Positions 43,030-52,503 of a stretch of 64,000 bases of DNA are shown here, piece by piece. Position 1 is the stretch's first letter, and the number at the start of each line of letters is the position of its first letter. Position numbers and translations under genes: made by a program. Below the pieces are notes generated by a model that made no database searches, was not told the origin of the DNA, and saw only the letters and a list, made by a program, of their open reading frames with translations. Location of the stretch: contig NZ_VUOA01000033.1 of assembly GCF_008386575.1 (NCBI RefSeq), positions 1-64,000 of the forward strand. The letters are read 5' to 3'. This stretch comes from Salinarimonas soli. Lineage in GTDB: Bacteria; Pseudomonadota; Alphaproteobacteria; Rhizobiales; Beijerinckiaceae.

Positions 43030-43733
43030 GCGCGCCGCCGCCGGGCCCGGCGCCCCACGATGTAGGCGATCGTCCCGCCCACGAGCCCCACCGCCAGCAG
43101 ATCGAAATCCCGCCCGACGACCAGGGTCGCGAGCGGCGCGAGGCCTGCGCCGAGCGCCAGGGCCAGCCCGTCGGCGAGGGTGCGGGCGCCGCCCACGAGC
43201 GCGATGGTGAAGAAGATCGGCGTCATGAACAGGATCGCGGCCGCGAGCGGCAGCGGCAGCGCGCTCACGAGATGGTAGCCGAGCGCGGTCGCGGCCCCCG
43301 ACAGGAGGATGCAGGCATTGCCGAAGCCGAGATAATAGGCCGGGCGGTCCTCCGGATCGATGCCGGGCAGGCGCCGCTGCCCCTCGACCCACAGGGTCAT
43401 GGCCACGTAATGGGCCGCGAAGGCCTGGAAGCCGAGCCCCTGCCCCGGCCGCCGGATGAGCGGCAGCATGGTCATGGTCATCGGCAGGAAGCGGATGGAG
43501 GACAGGCAGACCGCCACCGCGAGCACCGGCAGGGCCGTCCCCGCCGCGGCGCCCGCGAAGAGGATCACCTGCGCCGGGGCCGCCCAGATCAGGAAGGTGG
43601 AGAGCACGGCGGCGCCGGCCGGAAAGCCTGCGTCGTGCGCGAGGCTCCCCACGCCCAGAAGCGACAGGCCGACCACCCAGGCCGGCAACGCGAGGGCGTC
43701 CCGCATCCCTCTCGCGAAAGGCCTCCAGCGCAT
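43026..43733 (-). CDS. azlC: AzlC family exporter large subunit
   Basis: This is a 235-residue membrane protein of the AzlC/YgaZ family, which exports branched-chain amino acids or analogues with AzlD. Family blocks are FPAGAAVLSTFLIWAAPAQV and LSSIRFLPMTMTMLPLIR. The start ATG at 43733 has GAGGAG upstream. The Lrp-type regulator gene lies about 100 bases upstream on the same strand, which fits control by amino acid levels (inference). Confidence 0.88.
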   Translation of the reverse strand: MRWRPFARGMRDALALPAWVVGLSLLGVGSLAHDAGFPAGAAVLSTFLIWAAPAQVILFAGAAAGTALPVLAVAVCLSSIRFLPMTMTMLPLIRRPGQGLGFQAFAAHYVAMTLWVEGQRRLPGIDPEDRPAYYLGFGNACILLSGAATALGYHLVSALPLPLAAAILFMTPIFFTIALVGGARTLADGLALALGAGLAPLATLVVGRDFDLLAVGLVGGTIAYIVGRRARRRRA

Positions 43734-43806
43734 CGGGTCTCCTCGTCCCATCCCCTCCGGCATAGGGCCACGGCCACGCCCTGTCACGGGGGCCAGGGCG
43801 GCGGGA

Positions 43807-43827
43807 GCCCTGCGCGGGACGCAGGGC
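43807..43827 (-). terminator. terminator-like hairpin after lrp
   Basis: GCCCTGCG and CGCAGGGC form a perfect 8-bp stem with a 5-base loop just beyond the stop of the Lrp-type gene. There is no T-run, so it is a weak terminator or 3'-end stabiliser between lrp and azlC. Confidence 0.4.
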
Positions 43828-43834
43828 GACCGAT

Positions 43835-44266
43835 CTATTTGCGCGCCGACAGGAGGATGTTGGTCTCCGTCGCCGTGATGCCCTCCACCTGGCGGATGCG
43901 GCGAAGGCAGTCGTCGAAGGCGGGCAGGCTGTCGGTCTCGATCTCGGCGACGAGGTCCCAGCGGCCGTTCGTGGTGTTGAGGCTGCGGATCTCCGGGAAG
44001 CCGCGAAGGCGCGCGATGATGCGCTCCGCCCCCTGCCCCTCTACCTCGATGAGCGTGATGGCCCGCACCGGCGCGACCGCGCCCGCACCGCGCAGCACCA
44101 CCGTGAAGCCGAGGATCGTGCCGGTCTCCACCAGCCGGTCGATGCGCGCCCGCACCGTGGCGCGGGACACCTTGAGCGCCGCCGCGAGGCCAGCCACCGG
44201 CGCCCGCGCGTCGGCGCGGAGCGCCGCAATGATCTGCCGATCGAGATCGTCGAGCCCAGCTGCCAT
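43835..44266 (-). CDS. Lrp/AsnC family regulator
   Basis: This is a 143-residue feast/famine regulator. The N-terminal HTH reads LDDLDRQIIAALRADARAPV and KVSRATVRARIDRLVETG; the C-terminal RAM domain runs from VAPVRAITLIEVEGQGAERI to the end. It is divergent from the arginase gene, with 150-odd bases between starts. The most likely targets are the arginase-ornithine aminotransferase operon and perhaps azlCD (inference; many local Lrp paralogs control a divergent amino-acid catabolic operon). Confidence 0.9.
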   Translation of the reverse strand: MAAGLDDLDRQIIAALRADARAPVAGLAAALKVSRATVRARIDRLVETGTILGFTVVLRGAGAVAPVRAITLIEVEGQGAERIIARLRGFPEIRSLNTTNGRWDLVAEIETDSLPAFDDCLRRIRQVEGITATETNILLSARK

Positions 44267-44422
44267 TGTGATCGATCCAGCCCCTCAGAATGCGTGATTC
44301 ATCTGCCGGATTTAGCACCTTTCCGTCTATTCGTCGCCATCCGCTCCGGCCAAGATCGGGGCTCGTTTCAGACCGCGCGCCCTCCGGCAACCGGACGGGC
44401 CCGAGCGAGTTGCCGGATGTTG

Positions 44423-45409
44423 ATGAAGACCCACACGCCGCCCAAACCCCGCGTCGCCCTGCTCGGCGCTCCCATCGACCTCGGCGCGAGCCTGAGGGGC
44501 GCCTGCATGGGCCCTGCCGCCCTGCGCATCGCGGGGCTGGAGGAGGCCCTGCGCGAGCGCGGCTTCGACGTGGAGGACCGCGGCGACGTCGCGCCCCGCA
44601 CGCCCGCCCCGCAGGTGTCGGGCCGGGGCGAGCGCGCCCGCAACCTCGCCGAGATCGCGGCCTGGGCGCGCTCCCTGAGCGACGCGGCCTACGAGACCAT
44701 GCGGGACGGCGCCATGCCGGTGTTCTTAGGCGGCGACCACAGCCTCTCGATGGGCTCCGTGAACGGCGTGGCGCGCCATGCGGCGGAGGCCGGGCGCGAG
44801 CTCTTCGTGCTGTGGCTCGACGCGCATGCCGACTTCAACACCCCCGCCAGCACGCCCTCGGGCAACATGCACGGCATGTCGGCGGCGCTGCTCGCCGGCG
44901 AGGAGGGCCTGGAGGAGGTGTTCGGCGACGAGCCGCGCCGCCCCATCGACCCCGCGAACCTGCACCTCTTCGGCATCCGCTCCATCGACCGCGACGAGCG
45001 CAACCTCCTCGTGGCGCGCGGCATCGACGTGGTGGACATGCGCCTCATCGACGAGCACGGCGCGAGCGTGCTCATGCGCCGCGTCCTGGAGCGGGTCGCG
45101 GCCCGCAACGGCATGCTGCATGTCAGCTTCGATCTCGACGCCCTCGACCCCGCCATCGCGCCCGGTGTCGGCACCGACGTGCCGGGCGGCCTCACCTACC
45201 GCGAGGCGCATCTCATTATGGAGATGCTGCACGATTCCGGCCTCGTCACCTCCCTCGACGTGGTGGAGCTCAACCCCTACCTCGACGAGCGGGGAAAGAG
45301 CGCGCGCCTTGCCGTCGACCTCGTCTCGAGCCTGTTCGGCCGCCAGGTTTTCGCCCGCGGCCCAGACAACGCGCTCGCTCCCGCCCTCCCGACCCGGTCC
45401 GCCCCATGA
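44423..45409 (+). CDS. rocF: arginase
   Basis: This enzyme hydrolyses L-arginine to ornithine and urea using two Mn ions. It is 328 residues long. The three ureohydrolase signatures are present: [24 protein letters not shown] and [10 protein letters not shown]. The N-terminal [20 protein letters not shown] and the tail [16 protein letters not shown] are typical of arginases rather than agmatinases. I chose the ATG at 44423; an in-frame ATG two codons upstream (44417) is equally possible. Its stop overlaps the next start (ATGA), so arginine goes to ornithine and then glutamate semialdehyde in one operon. Confidence 0.93.
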   Translation: MKTHTPPKPRVALLGAPIDLGASLRGACMGPAALRIAGLEEALRERGFDVEDRGDVAPRTPAPQVSGRGERARNLAEIAAWARSLSDAAYETMRDGAMPVFLGGDHSLSMGSVNGVARHAAEAGRELFVLWLDAHADFNTPASTPSGNMHGMSAALLAGEEGLEEVFGDEPRRPIDPANLHLFGIRSIDRDERNLLVARGIDVVDMRLIDEHGASVLMRRVLERVAARNGMLHVSFDLDALDPAIAPGVGTDVPGGLTYREAHLIMEMLHDSGLVTSLDVVELNPYLDERGKSARLAVDLVSSLFGRQVFARGPDNALAPALPTRSAP

Positions 45410-46611
45410 AGCCCGTCGATCTCCTCGAGACCGAGCACCGCCTCGGCGCCCATAACTACAAGCCGCTGCCCGTGGTCCTGAGCCGGGGCGAGGGCGTGTG
45501 GGTCACCGACACGGAGGGGCGGCGCTATCTCGACTGCCTCTCGGCCTATTCGGCCGTGAACCAGGGGCACTGCCACCCAAAAATCCTCGCCGCGATGACG
45601 GAGCAGGCGGGGCGCCTGACGCTGACCTCGCGGGCCTTCCACAACGACCAGCTCGCTCTCTTCTACGAGGAGATCGCGGCGCTCACGGGCGCCCATAAGG
45701 TGCTGCCCATGAACTCGGGCGCCGAGGCCGTGGAATCGGCGCTCAAGGCCGTGCGCAAGTGGGGCTACGAGGTGAAGGGCGTGGCGGAGGACGCCGCCGA
45801 GATCATCGTCTGCTCCGACAACTTCCACGGCCGCACGCTCGGCATCGTCGGCTTCTCGACCGACCCGGAGGCGCACCGCAACTTCGGGCCCTTCGCCCCG
45901 GGCTTCCGCCCGATCCCGTTCGGCGACGCCGCCGCGCTGAAGGCCGCGATCACGCCCAACACCGTGGCGTTCCTCGTTGAGCCGATCCAGGGCGAGGCGG
46001 GGGTGATCATCCCGCCCCCGGGCTACTTCAAGACGGTGCGTGAGCTGTGCACCCGCCACAACGTCACCCTCATCCTCGACGAGATCCAGACGGGCCTCGG
46101 GCGTACCGGCCGCCTGCTCGCCGAGGAGCACGAGGGAATCGAGGCCGACGTGACGCTCGTGGGCAAGGCGCTGTCGGGCGGGTTCTATCCGGTCTCGGCG
46201 GTGCTCTCGAACTCCGAGGTGCTCGGCGTCCTCAAGCCCGGCCAGCACGGCTCCACCTTCGGCGGCAACCCCCTCGCCTGCGCGGTCGCCCGCGCGGCCC
46301 TGCGGGTGCTGCACGAGGAGGGCATGATCGAGAACGCCCAGGTCCAGGGCGACTATTTCCGCGAGCGTCTGTCGGGCATCCGCTCCAACATCGTGCGCGA
46401 GGTCCGCGGCCGCGGCCTCATGCTCGCCGTCGAGCTCCACCCCGAGGCCGGCGGCGCCCGGCGCTACTGCGAGGCCCTGCGGGACGCGGGCGTGCTCGCC
46501 AAGGACACCCACGGCCACACCATCCGCATCGCGCCGCCGCTCGTGATCACCCGCGACGAGGTGGACTGGGCCCTGGAGCGCTTCGAGCGGGTGCTGACGG
46601 CGGGGGTGTGA
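45406..46611 (+). CDS. rocD: ornithine aminotransferase
   Basis: This PLP enzyme converts ornithine and 2-oxoglutarate to glutamate 5-semialdehyde and glutamate. It is 401 residues long. Typical features are [69 protein letters not shown] and the PLP Lys in [16 protein letters not shown]. The start ATG overlaps the arginase stop by four bases. With arginase it makes the two-step catabolic route from arginine; the semialdehyde would then be oxidised by PutA or a dehydrogenase elsewhere. Confidence 0.95.
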   Translation: MKPVDLLETEHRLGAHNYKPLPVVLSRGEGVWVTDTEGRRYLDCLSAYSAVNQGHCHPKILAAMTEQAGRLTLTSRAFHNDQLALFYEEIAALTGAHKVLPMNSGAEAVESALKAVRKWGYEVKGVAEDAAEIIVCSDNFHGRTLGIVGFSTDPEAHRNFGPFAPGFRPIPFGDAAALKAAITPNTVAFLVEPIQGEAGVIIPPPGYFKTVRELCTRHNVTLILDEIQTGLGRTGRLLAEEHEGIEADVTLVGKALSGGFYPVSAVLSNSEVLGVLKPGQHGSTFGGNPLACAVARAALRVLHEEGMIENAQVQGDYFRERLSGIRSNIVREVRGRGLMLAVELHPEAGGARRYCEALRDAGVLAKDTHGHTIRIAPPLVITRDEVDWALERFERVLTAGV

Positions 46612-46616
46612 GGCGC

Positions 46617-46914
46617 GCCTCCCCTCTCCCAGGGGGAGAGGGATGCACGAAGTGCCAGGGGGTGAGGGGGTACCACCTGATACCAGAGGGCTCCCAACCC
46701 CCCTCATGCTGAGGAGCCCGCGCCAGCGGGCGTCTCGAAGCACGCACCACGCCTGCCACAGCCATCCTGTGATCCCTGGAACGCCCTTCGAGGCTCGCTC
46801 CGCTCGCACCTCAGGACGAGGGTGAGGATGGGAGAAACGGGGCGGGAGATGCCTGGATCAGCGTCCAAGCCCTCACCCCTGGCCCCTCTCCCCATGGGAG
46901 AGGGGAGTTTTCCA
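46617..46914. repeat. Composite repeat: family C arms around a family A element
   Basis: The left arm (CCCCTCTCCCAGGGGGAGAG, then CCAGGGGGTGAGGGGGTA) and right arm (CCCTCACCCCTGGCCCCTC, then CCCATGGGAGAGGGG) are inverted relative to each other, with a family A copy between. It repeats the arrangement at 4841-5102. It fills most of the 413-base gap before the TAXI gene; I see no gene there. Confidence 0.75.
46700..46824 (+). repeat. Family A element, copy 7
   Basis: Nested family A copy with ends CCCTCATGCTGAGGAGCCCG and GCACCTCAGGACGAGGGTG. Confidence 0.8.
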
Positions 46915-47024
46915 TAATCCTTCCCCCGAAAACGGGCTGACGCCGCTCCCGATCGGTGATTTCATGCCGCCGGACAGGCGGGGCCGCTCGACCGGCCTCG
47001 TCGAACGACAGGGAAGGACCACAG

Positions 47025-48014
47025 ATGACATCGTTCAGGATCAGCCGCCGCGCGGCGGTCGCGGGCGCGCTCGCTCTGGCGCTCGGCGGCGCCGGGGTCG
47101 CGCTCGCGCAGGCTCCCGCCTTCTTCCGCATCGGCACGGGCGGCACGGCGGGCACCTATTACCCGATCGGCGGGCTCATCGCGAACGCGATCTCGGGCCA
47201 GGACGGCAAGGGCGTGCCGGGCGTCGTCGCCACGGCGGTGGCCTCGAACGGCTCGGTGGCGAACGTCAACGCCATCGGCGGCGGCGCGTCGGAGTCCGGC
47301 TTCACGCAGTCGGACGTGGCCTATTGGGCCTATACGGGCACGGGCCTGTTCGAGGGCCGGCCGAAGGTGCAGGACCTGCGCGTCATCGCGACCCTCTACC
47401 CGGAGACCGTGCACCTCGTCGCCCGCAAGGACGCCAACATCAAGTCGGTGGCGGATCTCAAGGGCAAGCGCGTCTCCGTCGACGAGCCGGGCTCCGGCAC
47501 CATCGTCGACGCGCGCCTGATCCTCGGCGCTTACGGGCTCACCGAGAAGGACATCAAGGCCGAGTACCTGAAGCCCGGCCCCGCGAGCGAGCGGCTCAAG
47601 GACGGCGGCCTCGACGCCTATTTCTTCGTCGGCGGCTATCCGACGGGCGCCGTCTCGGAGCTCGCGACCTCCACGGCCATCGCCCTCGTGCCGATCGCCG
47701 GGCCTGAGGCCGACAAGCTCCTCTCCCAGTACCAGTTCTTCGCCAAGGACACGGTGCCAGCCGAGGTCTATCGCGGGGTTGCCGAGACGCCCACCATCTC
47801 CGTCAACGCCCAGTGGGTGACGAGCGCCAAGCAGCCCGAGGACCTCGTCTACCGCATCACCAAGGCGCTCTGGAGCCCCGACACCCGCAAGCTCCTCGAC
47901 GGCGGCCACGCCAAGGGCAAGCAGATCCGCCCCGAGACCGCCACCACGGGCTTGGGGATTCCGCTCCATCCGGGCGCGGAGAAGTTCTATCGCGAGGCGG
48001 GCGTGCTGAAGTAA
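47025..48014 (+). CDS. TAXI family TRAP transporter solute-binding protein
   Basis: This is a 329-residue periplasmic binding protein of the TAXI type. The signal region (SRRAAVAGALALALGGAGVALAQA) is Tat-like with a twin Arg. The mature chain begins FFRIGTGGTAGTYYPIGG, the TAXI hallmark, followed by QSDVAYWAYTGTGLF and SVDEPGSGTIVDARLIL. It captures an organic anion such as a dicarboxylate or glutamate for the fused permease encoded next. The start ATG at 47025 has GGAAGGA upstream. Confidence 0.92.
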   Translation: MTSFRISRRAAVAGALALALGGAGVALAQAPAFFRIGTGGTAGTYYPIGGLIANAISGQDGKGVPGVVATAVASNGSVANVNAIGGGASESGFTQSDVAYWAYTGTGLFEGRPKVQDLRVIATLYPETVHLVARKDANIKSVADLKGKRVSVDEPGSGTIVDARLILGAYGLTEKDIKAEYLKPGPASERLKDGGLDAYFFVGGYPTGAVSELATSTAIALVPIAGPEADKLLSQYQFFAKDTVPAEVYRGVAETPTISVNAQWVTSAKQPEDLVYRITKALWSPDTRKLLDGGHAKGKQIRPETATTGLGIPLHPGAEKFYREAGVLK

Positions 48015-48023
48015 GGGCACCCT

Positions 48024-48182
48024 TCCCCTCCCCCTTGCGGGGAGGGGTCAGGGGTGGGGGTCGGGACGCCAACCGCCGTCGGTCCAAGACAGGGCTGTAA
48101 CGGCCTGCGCGCTCCAACTCCCCGCCTCCCGCTCCGACTTTTCGACCCCCACCCCTAACCCCTCCCCGCAAGGGGGAGGGGG
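48024..48182 (-). repeat. Family B TIR element, copy 3
   Basis: This third family B element lies in the opposite orientation: the interior reads GGCTGTAACGGCC and later CCGCTCCGACTTTT, the reverse complement of the interior in copies 1 and 2. Arms: CCCCTCCCCCTTGCGGGGAG and CTCCCCGCAAGGGGGAGGGG. It sits inside the TRAP operon between the binding-protein and permease genes, so the permease is probably transcribed through it. Confidence 0.8.
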
Positions 48183-48201
48183 ATTTCGTTGCAGGCGCCC
48201 A

Positions 48202-50238
48202 ATGTCCACCATGGAACTCGACGAAGCCAAGGCCCGCGAGCTCGAGGAGAAATTCGATCCCGAGATGCGCTTCCGGCCGCTCCTGCCGCTCGCCGGCTGG
48301 ATCGTCGGCGGGCTCCTCGTGGTGCTGTCGATCTTCCACTATTACACGGCGGGCTTCGGCATCCTGAACGAGGTGGTGCACCGGGGCATCCACCTCTCCT
48401 TCGTGCTCGGCCTCATCTTCCTCGTCTTCCCATTCACGAAGCGCGGCTACGAGACGGAGCAGCGCTCGAGCGCCCTCACCCCTCTCGGCATCCCGCTCTA
48501 CGATTGGATCTGTGCGATCGCGGCGGTGGTGGCGGTGCTGCACGTGCCGCTGATCCCCCTCGACGACCTCGCCTTCCGGGTCGGCAACCCGACGGGGACG
48601 GACGTGATCCTCGGCGCGACCCTGATCCTCCTCCTGTTCGAGGCGACGCGCCGCTCCGTGGGCTGGCCGCTGCCGATCATCGCCACCCTGTTCTGCCTCT
48701 ACGCGCTCTACGGGCCGAGCATGCCGGGCATCCTGGTCCATCCGGGCGCCACCTTCGCGCAGCTCATCGACCACCTCTACCTCACGAGCCAGGGCATCTA
48801 CGGCATCGCGCTCGGCGTCGTCTCGACCTACGTCTTCCACTTCGTGCTGTTCGGCGTGTTCGCCACGCGCATCGGCCTGGGCCAGCTCTTCCTCGATTGC
48901 GCGGCGTGGGTCGCGGGGCGCTATGCGGGCGGGCCGGCCAAGGTGTCGATCTTCGGCTCGGCCCTATTCGGGATGATCTCGGGCTCCTCGGTGGCCAACA
49001 CCGTGACGGTGGGCTCGCTCACCATCCCGGCGATGATCCGGCTCGGCTACAAGCGCAACTTCGCGGCGGCCGTGGAATCGGCGGCCTCCACGGGCGGCCA
49101 GATCACGCCGCCCATCATGGGCGCCGCCGCCTTCCTGATGATCGAGTTCCTGGGGCTGCCCTACAGCACGATCATCCTCGCCGCCATCGTGCCCGCCTTC
49201 ATGCACTTCTTCGGCGTGTTCGTGCAGGTGCACCTGGAGGCCAAGCGCAACGGCCTGCGGGGCCTGCGCCCCGACGAGATGCCCGACGTCAAGGCGGCGC
49301 TGAAGCGCGACTGGCCCACCGTCATCCCGCTCGTCGTGCTGATCGCGATCCTGCTCATGGGCTACACGCCCTATCTCGCGGCATTCTGGGGCATCACGCT
49401 GTGCATCGCGGTGGGCCTTCTCAACCCGCGCCGGCGCATGTCCGTCGGCGAGGTGCTGGAAGGGCTGCGCGACGGCGCGAAATACGCGCTCGCGGTGGGC
49501 GCGGCGGCCGCGACGGTGGGCATCGTCGTGGGCGTGGTGACGCTCACGGGTGTGGGCTTCAAGCTCTCCTTCATCGTCACCTCCACGGCTGCGAGCCTCG
49601 CCAATGGCGCGGCGGCGATCGTGCCCGCAGGCCTGATGTCCACGACGAGCCTCACGCTCCTGTTCACGCTCATCATGACGGGCGTGGTCTGCATCCTCAT
49701 GGGCTGCGGCATCCCCACCACCGCGAACTACATCATCATGGTGACGATCGCGGCGCCCGCCCTGAGCCTGCTCGGGGTCGAGCCCATCGTGGCGCATTTC
49801 TTCGTGTTCTATTACGGGGTGCTCGCCGACATCACGCCCCCCGTGGCGCTCGCGGCCTACGCGGCGGCCGGCATGGCGGGGGCCGACCCGTTCAAGACCG
49901 GCAACACGGCGTTCCGGCTAGGGCTCGGCAAGGCGCTGGTGCCCTTCGTCTTCGTGTTCTCGCCCTCGCTCCTTCTCGTCACCAAGGGCTTCAACTGGAC
50001 GGACTTCACCATCGGCTTCGTGGGCTGCGTCGCAGGGATCGCATGCCTCGGCGCGGCGCTGACAGGCTGGCTCCTCACCCGCACGGCGGCCTGGGAGCGG
50101 GCGGTTCTCGCCGTGGCGGCGGTGCTGTTCGTGGCGCCGGAGCTCTACTCGACGCTCCTTGGCGCGGTGATCCTCATCCCCGTCCTGATCCGCCAGGTGA
50201 CCCTCTGGCGCGCCGCGACGCCCGTGGTGGCGGGATAG
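48202..50238 (+). CDS. TRAP transporter fused permease subunit
   Basis: This is a 678-residue fused TRAP permease, 4-TM (DctQ-like) plus 12-TM (DctM-like) in one chain, as usual with TAXI binding proteins. The conserved GSALFGMISGSSVANTVTVG, ESAASTGGQITPPIMGAAAF and MGCGIPTTANYIIMVTIAAP blocks are present. It is an ion-driven symporter for organic anions in the inner membrane. The start ATG is at 48202, 187 bases after the binding-protein stop. Confidence 0.93.
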   Translation: MSTMELDEAKARELEEKFDPEMRFRPLLPLAGWIVGGLLVVLSIFHYYTAGFGILNEVVHRGIHLSFVLGLIFLVFPFTKRGYETEQRSSALTPLGIPLYDWICAIAAVVAVLHVPLIPLDDLAFRVGNPTGTDVILGATLILLLFEATRRSVGWPLPIIATLFCLYALYGPSMPGILVHPGATFAQLIDHLYLTSQGIYGIALGVVSTYVFHFVLFGVFATRIGLGQLFLDCAAWVAGRYAGGPAKVSIFGSALFGMISGSSVANTVTVGSLTIPAMIRLGYKRNFAAAVESAASTGGQITPPIMGAAAFLMIEFLGLPYSTIILAAIVPAFMHFFGVFVQVHLEAKRNGLRGLRPDEMPDVKAALKRDWPTVIPLVVLIAILLMGYTPYLAAFWGITLCIAVGLLNPRRRMSVGEVLEGLRDGAKYALAVGAAAATVGIVVGVVTLTGVGFKLSFIVTSTAASLANGAAAIVPAGLMSTTSLTLLFTLIMTGVVCILMGCGIPTTANYIIMVTIAAPALSLLGVEPIVAHFFVFYYGVLADITPPVALAAYAAAGMAGADPFKTGNTAFRLGLGKALVPFVFVFSPSLLLVTKGFNWTDFTIGFVGCVAGIACLGAALTGWLLTRTAAWERAVLAVAAVLFVAPELYSTLLGAVILIPVLIRQVTLWRAATPVVAG

Positions 50239-50268
50239 AGGGAGCGCCTGCGGCGCGGATTCTTGCGC

Positions 50269-50402
50269 TGGATCCCGGATCTGCACCTCGCTTCGCGAGG
50301 CTTGTCCGGGAAAGTGGGGTGAGGGTGACAGAAGGGTTCTCCAGAACCTCCACGCCCACTTTCCCGGACAAGCGCAGCCGAAGGCGAGCGCCGATCCGGG
50401 AC
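50269..50402. repeat. Family F inverted repeat
   Basis: The left arm (GATCCCGGATCTGC, then GCTTGTCCGGGAAAGTGGGG) and the right arm (CCCACTTTCCCGGACAAGC, then GCCGATCCGGGAC) are inverted. The structure of about 135 bp is seen only once in the window. It fills the gap after the TRAP permease. Confidence 0.65.
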
Positions 50403-50491
50403 CTAGGATTCAGATGCCGCGAAGCGGCGCCTTATAGCCCCCGCGACGGGGCCATCCGCAGCCCGGACCCGTCGAGAGGAGCGCCGCCGCC

Positions 50492-51469
50492 CTACTGCGC
50501 CGCGACGCCCGCCGCCTTCATGAGCTCGGCGATGCGGTCGATCTCGGCGAGGAAGCGCTTGCGGTGGGCGTCCACGCTCCGCTCGGCCGGCGGATAGACC
50601 TGGGTGCCGACCGCCGCGAAGCGCTCCACGATGGTCGGGTCGGCGATCGCCTTCTGGAGCGCCGCGTGCAGGGTCGCGATCCGGTCCTTCGGGGTGCCGG
50701 CGGGCGCGTAGATGCCGTGCCAGACGGTCATGTCGAGGGCAGGCAGCCCCGCCTCGGCGCTGGTGGGCACGTCCTTGAGCACCGCCAAGCGCTCCGCGGA
50801 GGTGACCGCGTGGCCGATGACGGCGCCGCCCTCGATCTGCGGCACGGCGGTGGTGGACTGGTCGCACAAGACGTCGACCTGCCCGCCGACGAGGTCGTTC
50901 ATCGCCGGCCCCGTGCCGCGATAGGACACGTAGGTGGGCTTGAAGCCGACGGCCTGGCTCAGCATCACGGCGCAGATATGCGAGTTCGAGCCCACGCCCG
51001 CATGGGCGATGTTCACGCTCGCGCCGTCGCGCTTGAGATAGGCGAAGAGGTCTTTCGCGGTCTTCGCCGGGAAGTCCTTCTTGGAGACGAGCGCCATCGG
51101 GCCCGTATTGACGAGGCCCACGGGCTCGAAGGCCGTGCGGGTGTCGTAGGCGAGGCTCTTGTAGAGGGCGGGGCCGGCGGGCAGCGCCAGATGGTGGATG
51201 AGGAGGGTGTGCCCGTCGGGCTCGGCCTTGGCGACGCGCGCCGCGCCCGTGGTGCCGCCCGCCCCCGCGACGTTCTCGACGATCACCTGCTGGCCCAGCG
51301 TCTGCGACATGGACTGGGCCACGAGCCGGCCGATGGCGTCGCTCGGGCCGCCGGCCGCGAAGGGCACCACGAGGGTGATGGTGCGGGTTGGAAAGCCCTG
51401 GGCCCCGGCCCCGGCGATCCCGAGAACCCCGAACGCGGCCGCGGCCGCGAGGGTGAGCAAGCGTTTCAT
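50492..51469 (-). CDS. Bug family tripartite tricarboxylate transporter binding protein
   Basis: This is a 325-residue periplasmic binding protein of the Bug/TctC family. A signal peptide ends near residue 23 (AGAGAQG). The mature protein starts FPTRTITLVVPFAAGGPSDA, the Bug signature, followed by GQQVIVENVAGAGGTTGA. It would bind a carboxylate or aromatic acid. No TctA/TctB genes are adjacent, so it is an orphan, as is common for this expanded family. The start ATG has GAGGA upstream. Confidence 0.9.
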   Translation of the reverse strand: MKRLLTLAAAAAFGVLGIAGAGAQGFPTRTITLVVPFAAGGPSDAIGRLVAQSMSQTLGQQVIVENVAGAGGTTGAARVAKAEPDGHTLLIHHLALPAGPALYKSLAYDTRTAFEPVGLVNTGPMALVSKKDFPAKTAKDLFAYLKRDGASVNIAHAGVGSNSHICAVMLSQAVGFKPTYVSYRGTGPAMNDLVGGQVDVLCDQSTTAVPQIEGGAVIGHAVTSAERLAVLKDVPTSAEAGLPALDMTVWHGIYAPAGTPKDRIATLHAALQKAIADPTIVERFAAVGTQVYPPAERSVDAHRKRFLAEIDRIAELMKAAGVAAQ

Positions 51470-51580
51470 GGCGATGTCCTCGTGCGTTTCCGTGTCGTTC
51501 ACGCGGGGTCTTCGCCCCGCTGAGGGGTTCAGCGTAGCGGATGAGCCCGCCCCGGCAACGAAAATGCGCGTGCGCCCGCC

Positions 51581-52414
51581 TCAATGCGCCATGAGCACCG
51601 GCAGCCTCGCCTCCGCCAGGATGTGGCTCGTGGCGCCCCCGAAGATCATCTGGCGGATGCGGCTTTGGGTGTAGGCGCCCTTGATCAGGAGATCGCAGCC
51701 GGTGGCGGCCGCCTCGCTCAGGATGGCCTCGCCGCCGCCGCGGATATGGCCGCCGGGCACGGTCCGGGCCTCGCAGGCGATGCCGTGGGCCTGGAGCGAG
51801 CGCGCGAGCTGCTCGCCCGTGGGCCCCGGCACGGTGCCGCCCTCGGCGGTGAGCACGACGACGCTCTCCGCGCGGGCGAGGAAGGGCATGGCGAAGGCGG
51901 TGGCCCGCGCGGTCTCCGTGCTGCCGTTCCAGGCGATCATCACGCGGCGCCCCAGCGCGGTCGGCGCTGTGGGCGGCGCGATGAGGATGGGACGCCCGCT
52001 CTCGAACAGGGCCGCCTCCAGGGTCGCCATGCTCGGCGCCTGCCGGTCGCGACCCGGGCGGCCGAGCACGACGAGGTCGAAGACCCGGCCGTGGCTTCCC
52101 ACGAAGGCGTCGCCCGGGGGCGCGTCGGCCGCCCAGCGCCAGCCGTGGCCGCGATTGGCGGCGGGCGGGATGCTGCGCTCCTGCATGAAGCGCACGAAGG
52201 TGTCCCGCGAGGCCTGCACCGCCGCGCCGTCGTCGCCCTCGTCGCCCACCCAGGTGAGCCCCGTCACCATGTCGACGGGGATGTACTCGGCGAAGGAGGG
52301 CCTGAGCGCGAAACCCTCGATGACGCTCTCGAAGGCGCGGCCGACGAGCAGCGCGGTCTCGAGGACGGAGGGCATCAGCTCGTGCGATGCGGTCGGGACG
52401 AGAAGGGACTTCAT
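51581..52414 (-). CDS. universal stress protein (UspA family)
   Basis: This is a 277-residue protein with a UspA fold, probably two tandem domains: a degenerate N-terminal one and a typical C-terminal one ending FGGATSHILAEARLPVLM. The RRVMIAWNGSTETARA block is the family strand-helix motif. Function is stress survival in a general sense; the trigger is unknown. I chose the ATG at 52414 (MKSLLVPT); a start at 52435 has a better-spaced GAGG and cannot be excluded. Confidence 0.87.
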   Translation of the reverse strand: MKSLLVPTASHELMPSVLETALLVGRAFESVIEGFALRPSFAEYIPVDMVTGLTWVGDEGDDGAAVQASRDTFVRFMQERSIPPAANRGHGWRWAADAPPGDAFVGSHGRVFDLVVLGRPGRDRQAPSMATLEAALFESGRPILIAPPTAPTALGRRVMIAWNGSTETARATAFAMPFLARAESVVVLTAEGGTVPGPTGEQLARSLQAHGIACEARTVPGGHIRGGGEAILSEAAATGCDLLIKGAYTQSRIRQMIFGGATSHILAEARLPVLMAH

Positions 52415-52503
52415 GGCTGGATCCCGGTCTTCCATCGGATGGCCTCAAGGATCGACCGAACGCCTACGCTTGTCCATTCGCCTTCGCGCGAAACCGCTCG
52501 CGT

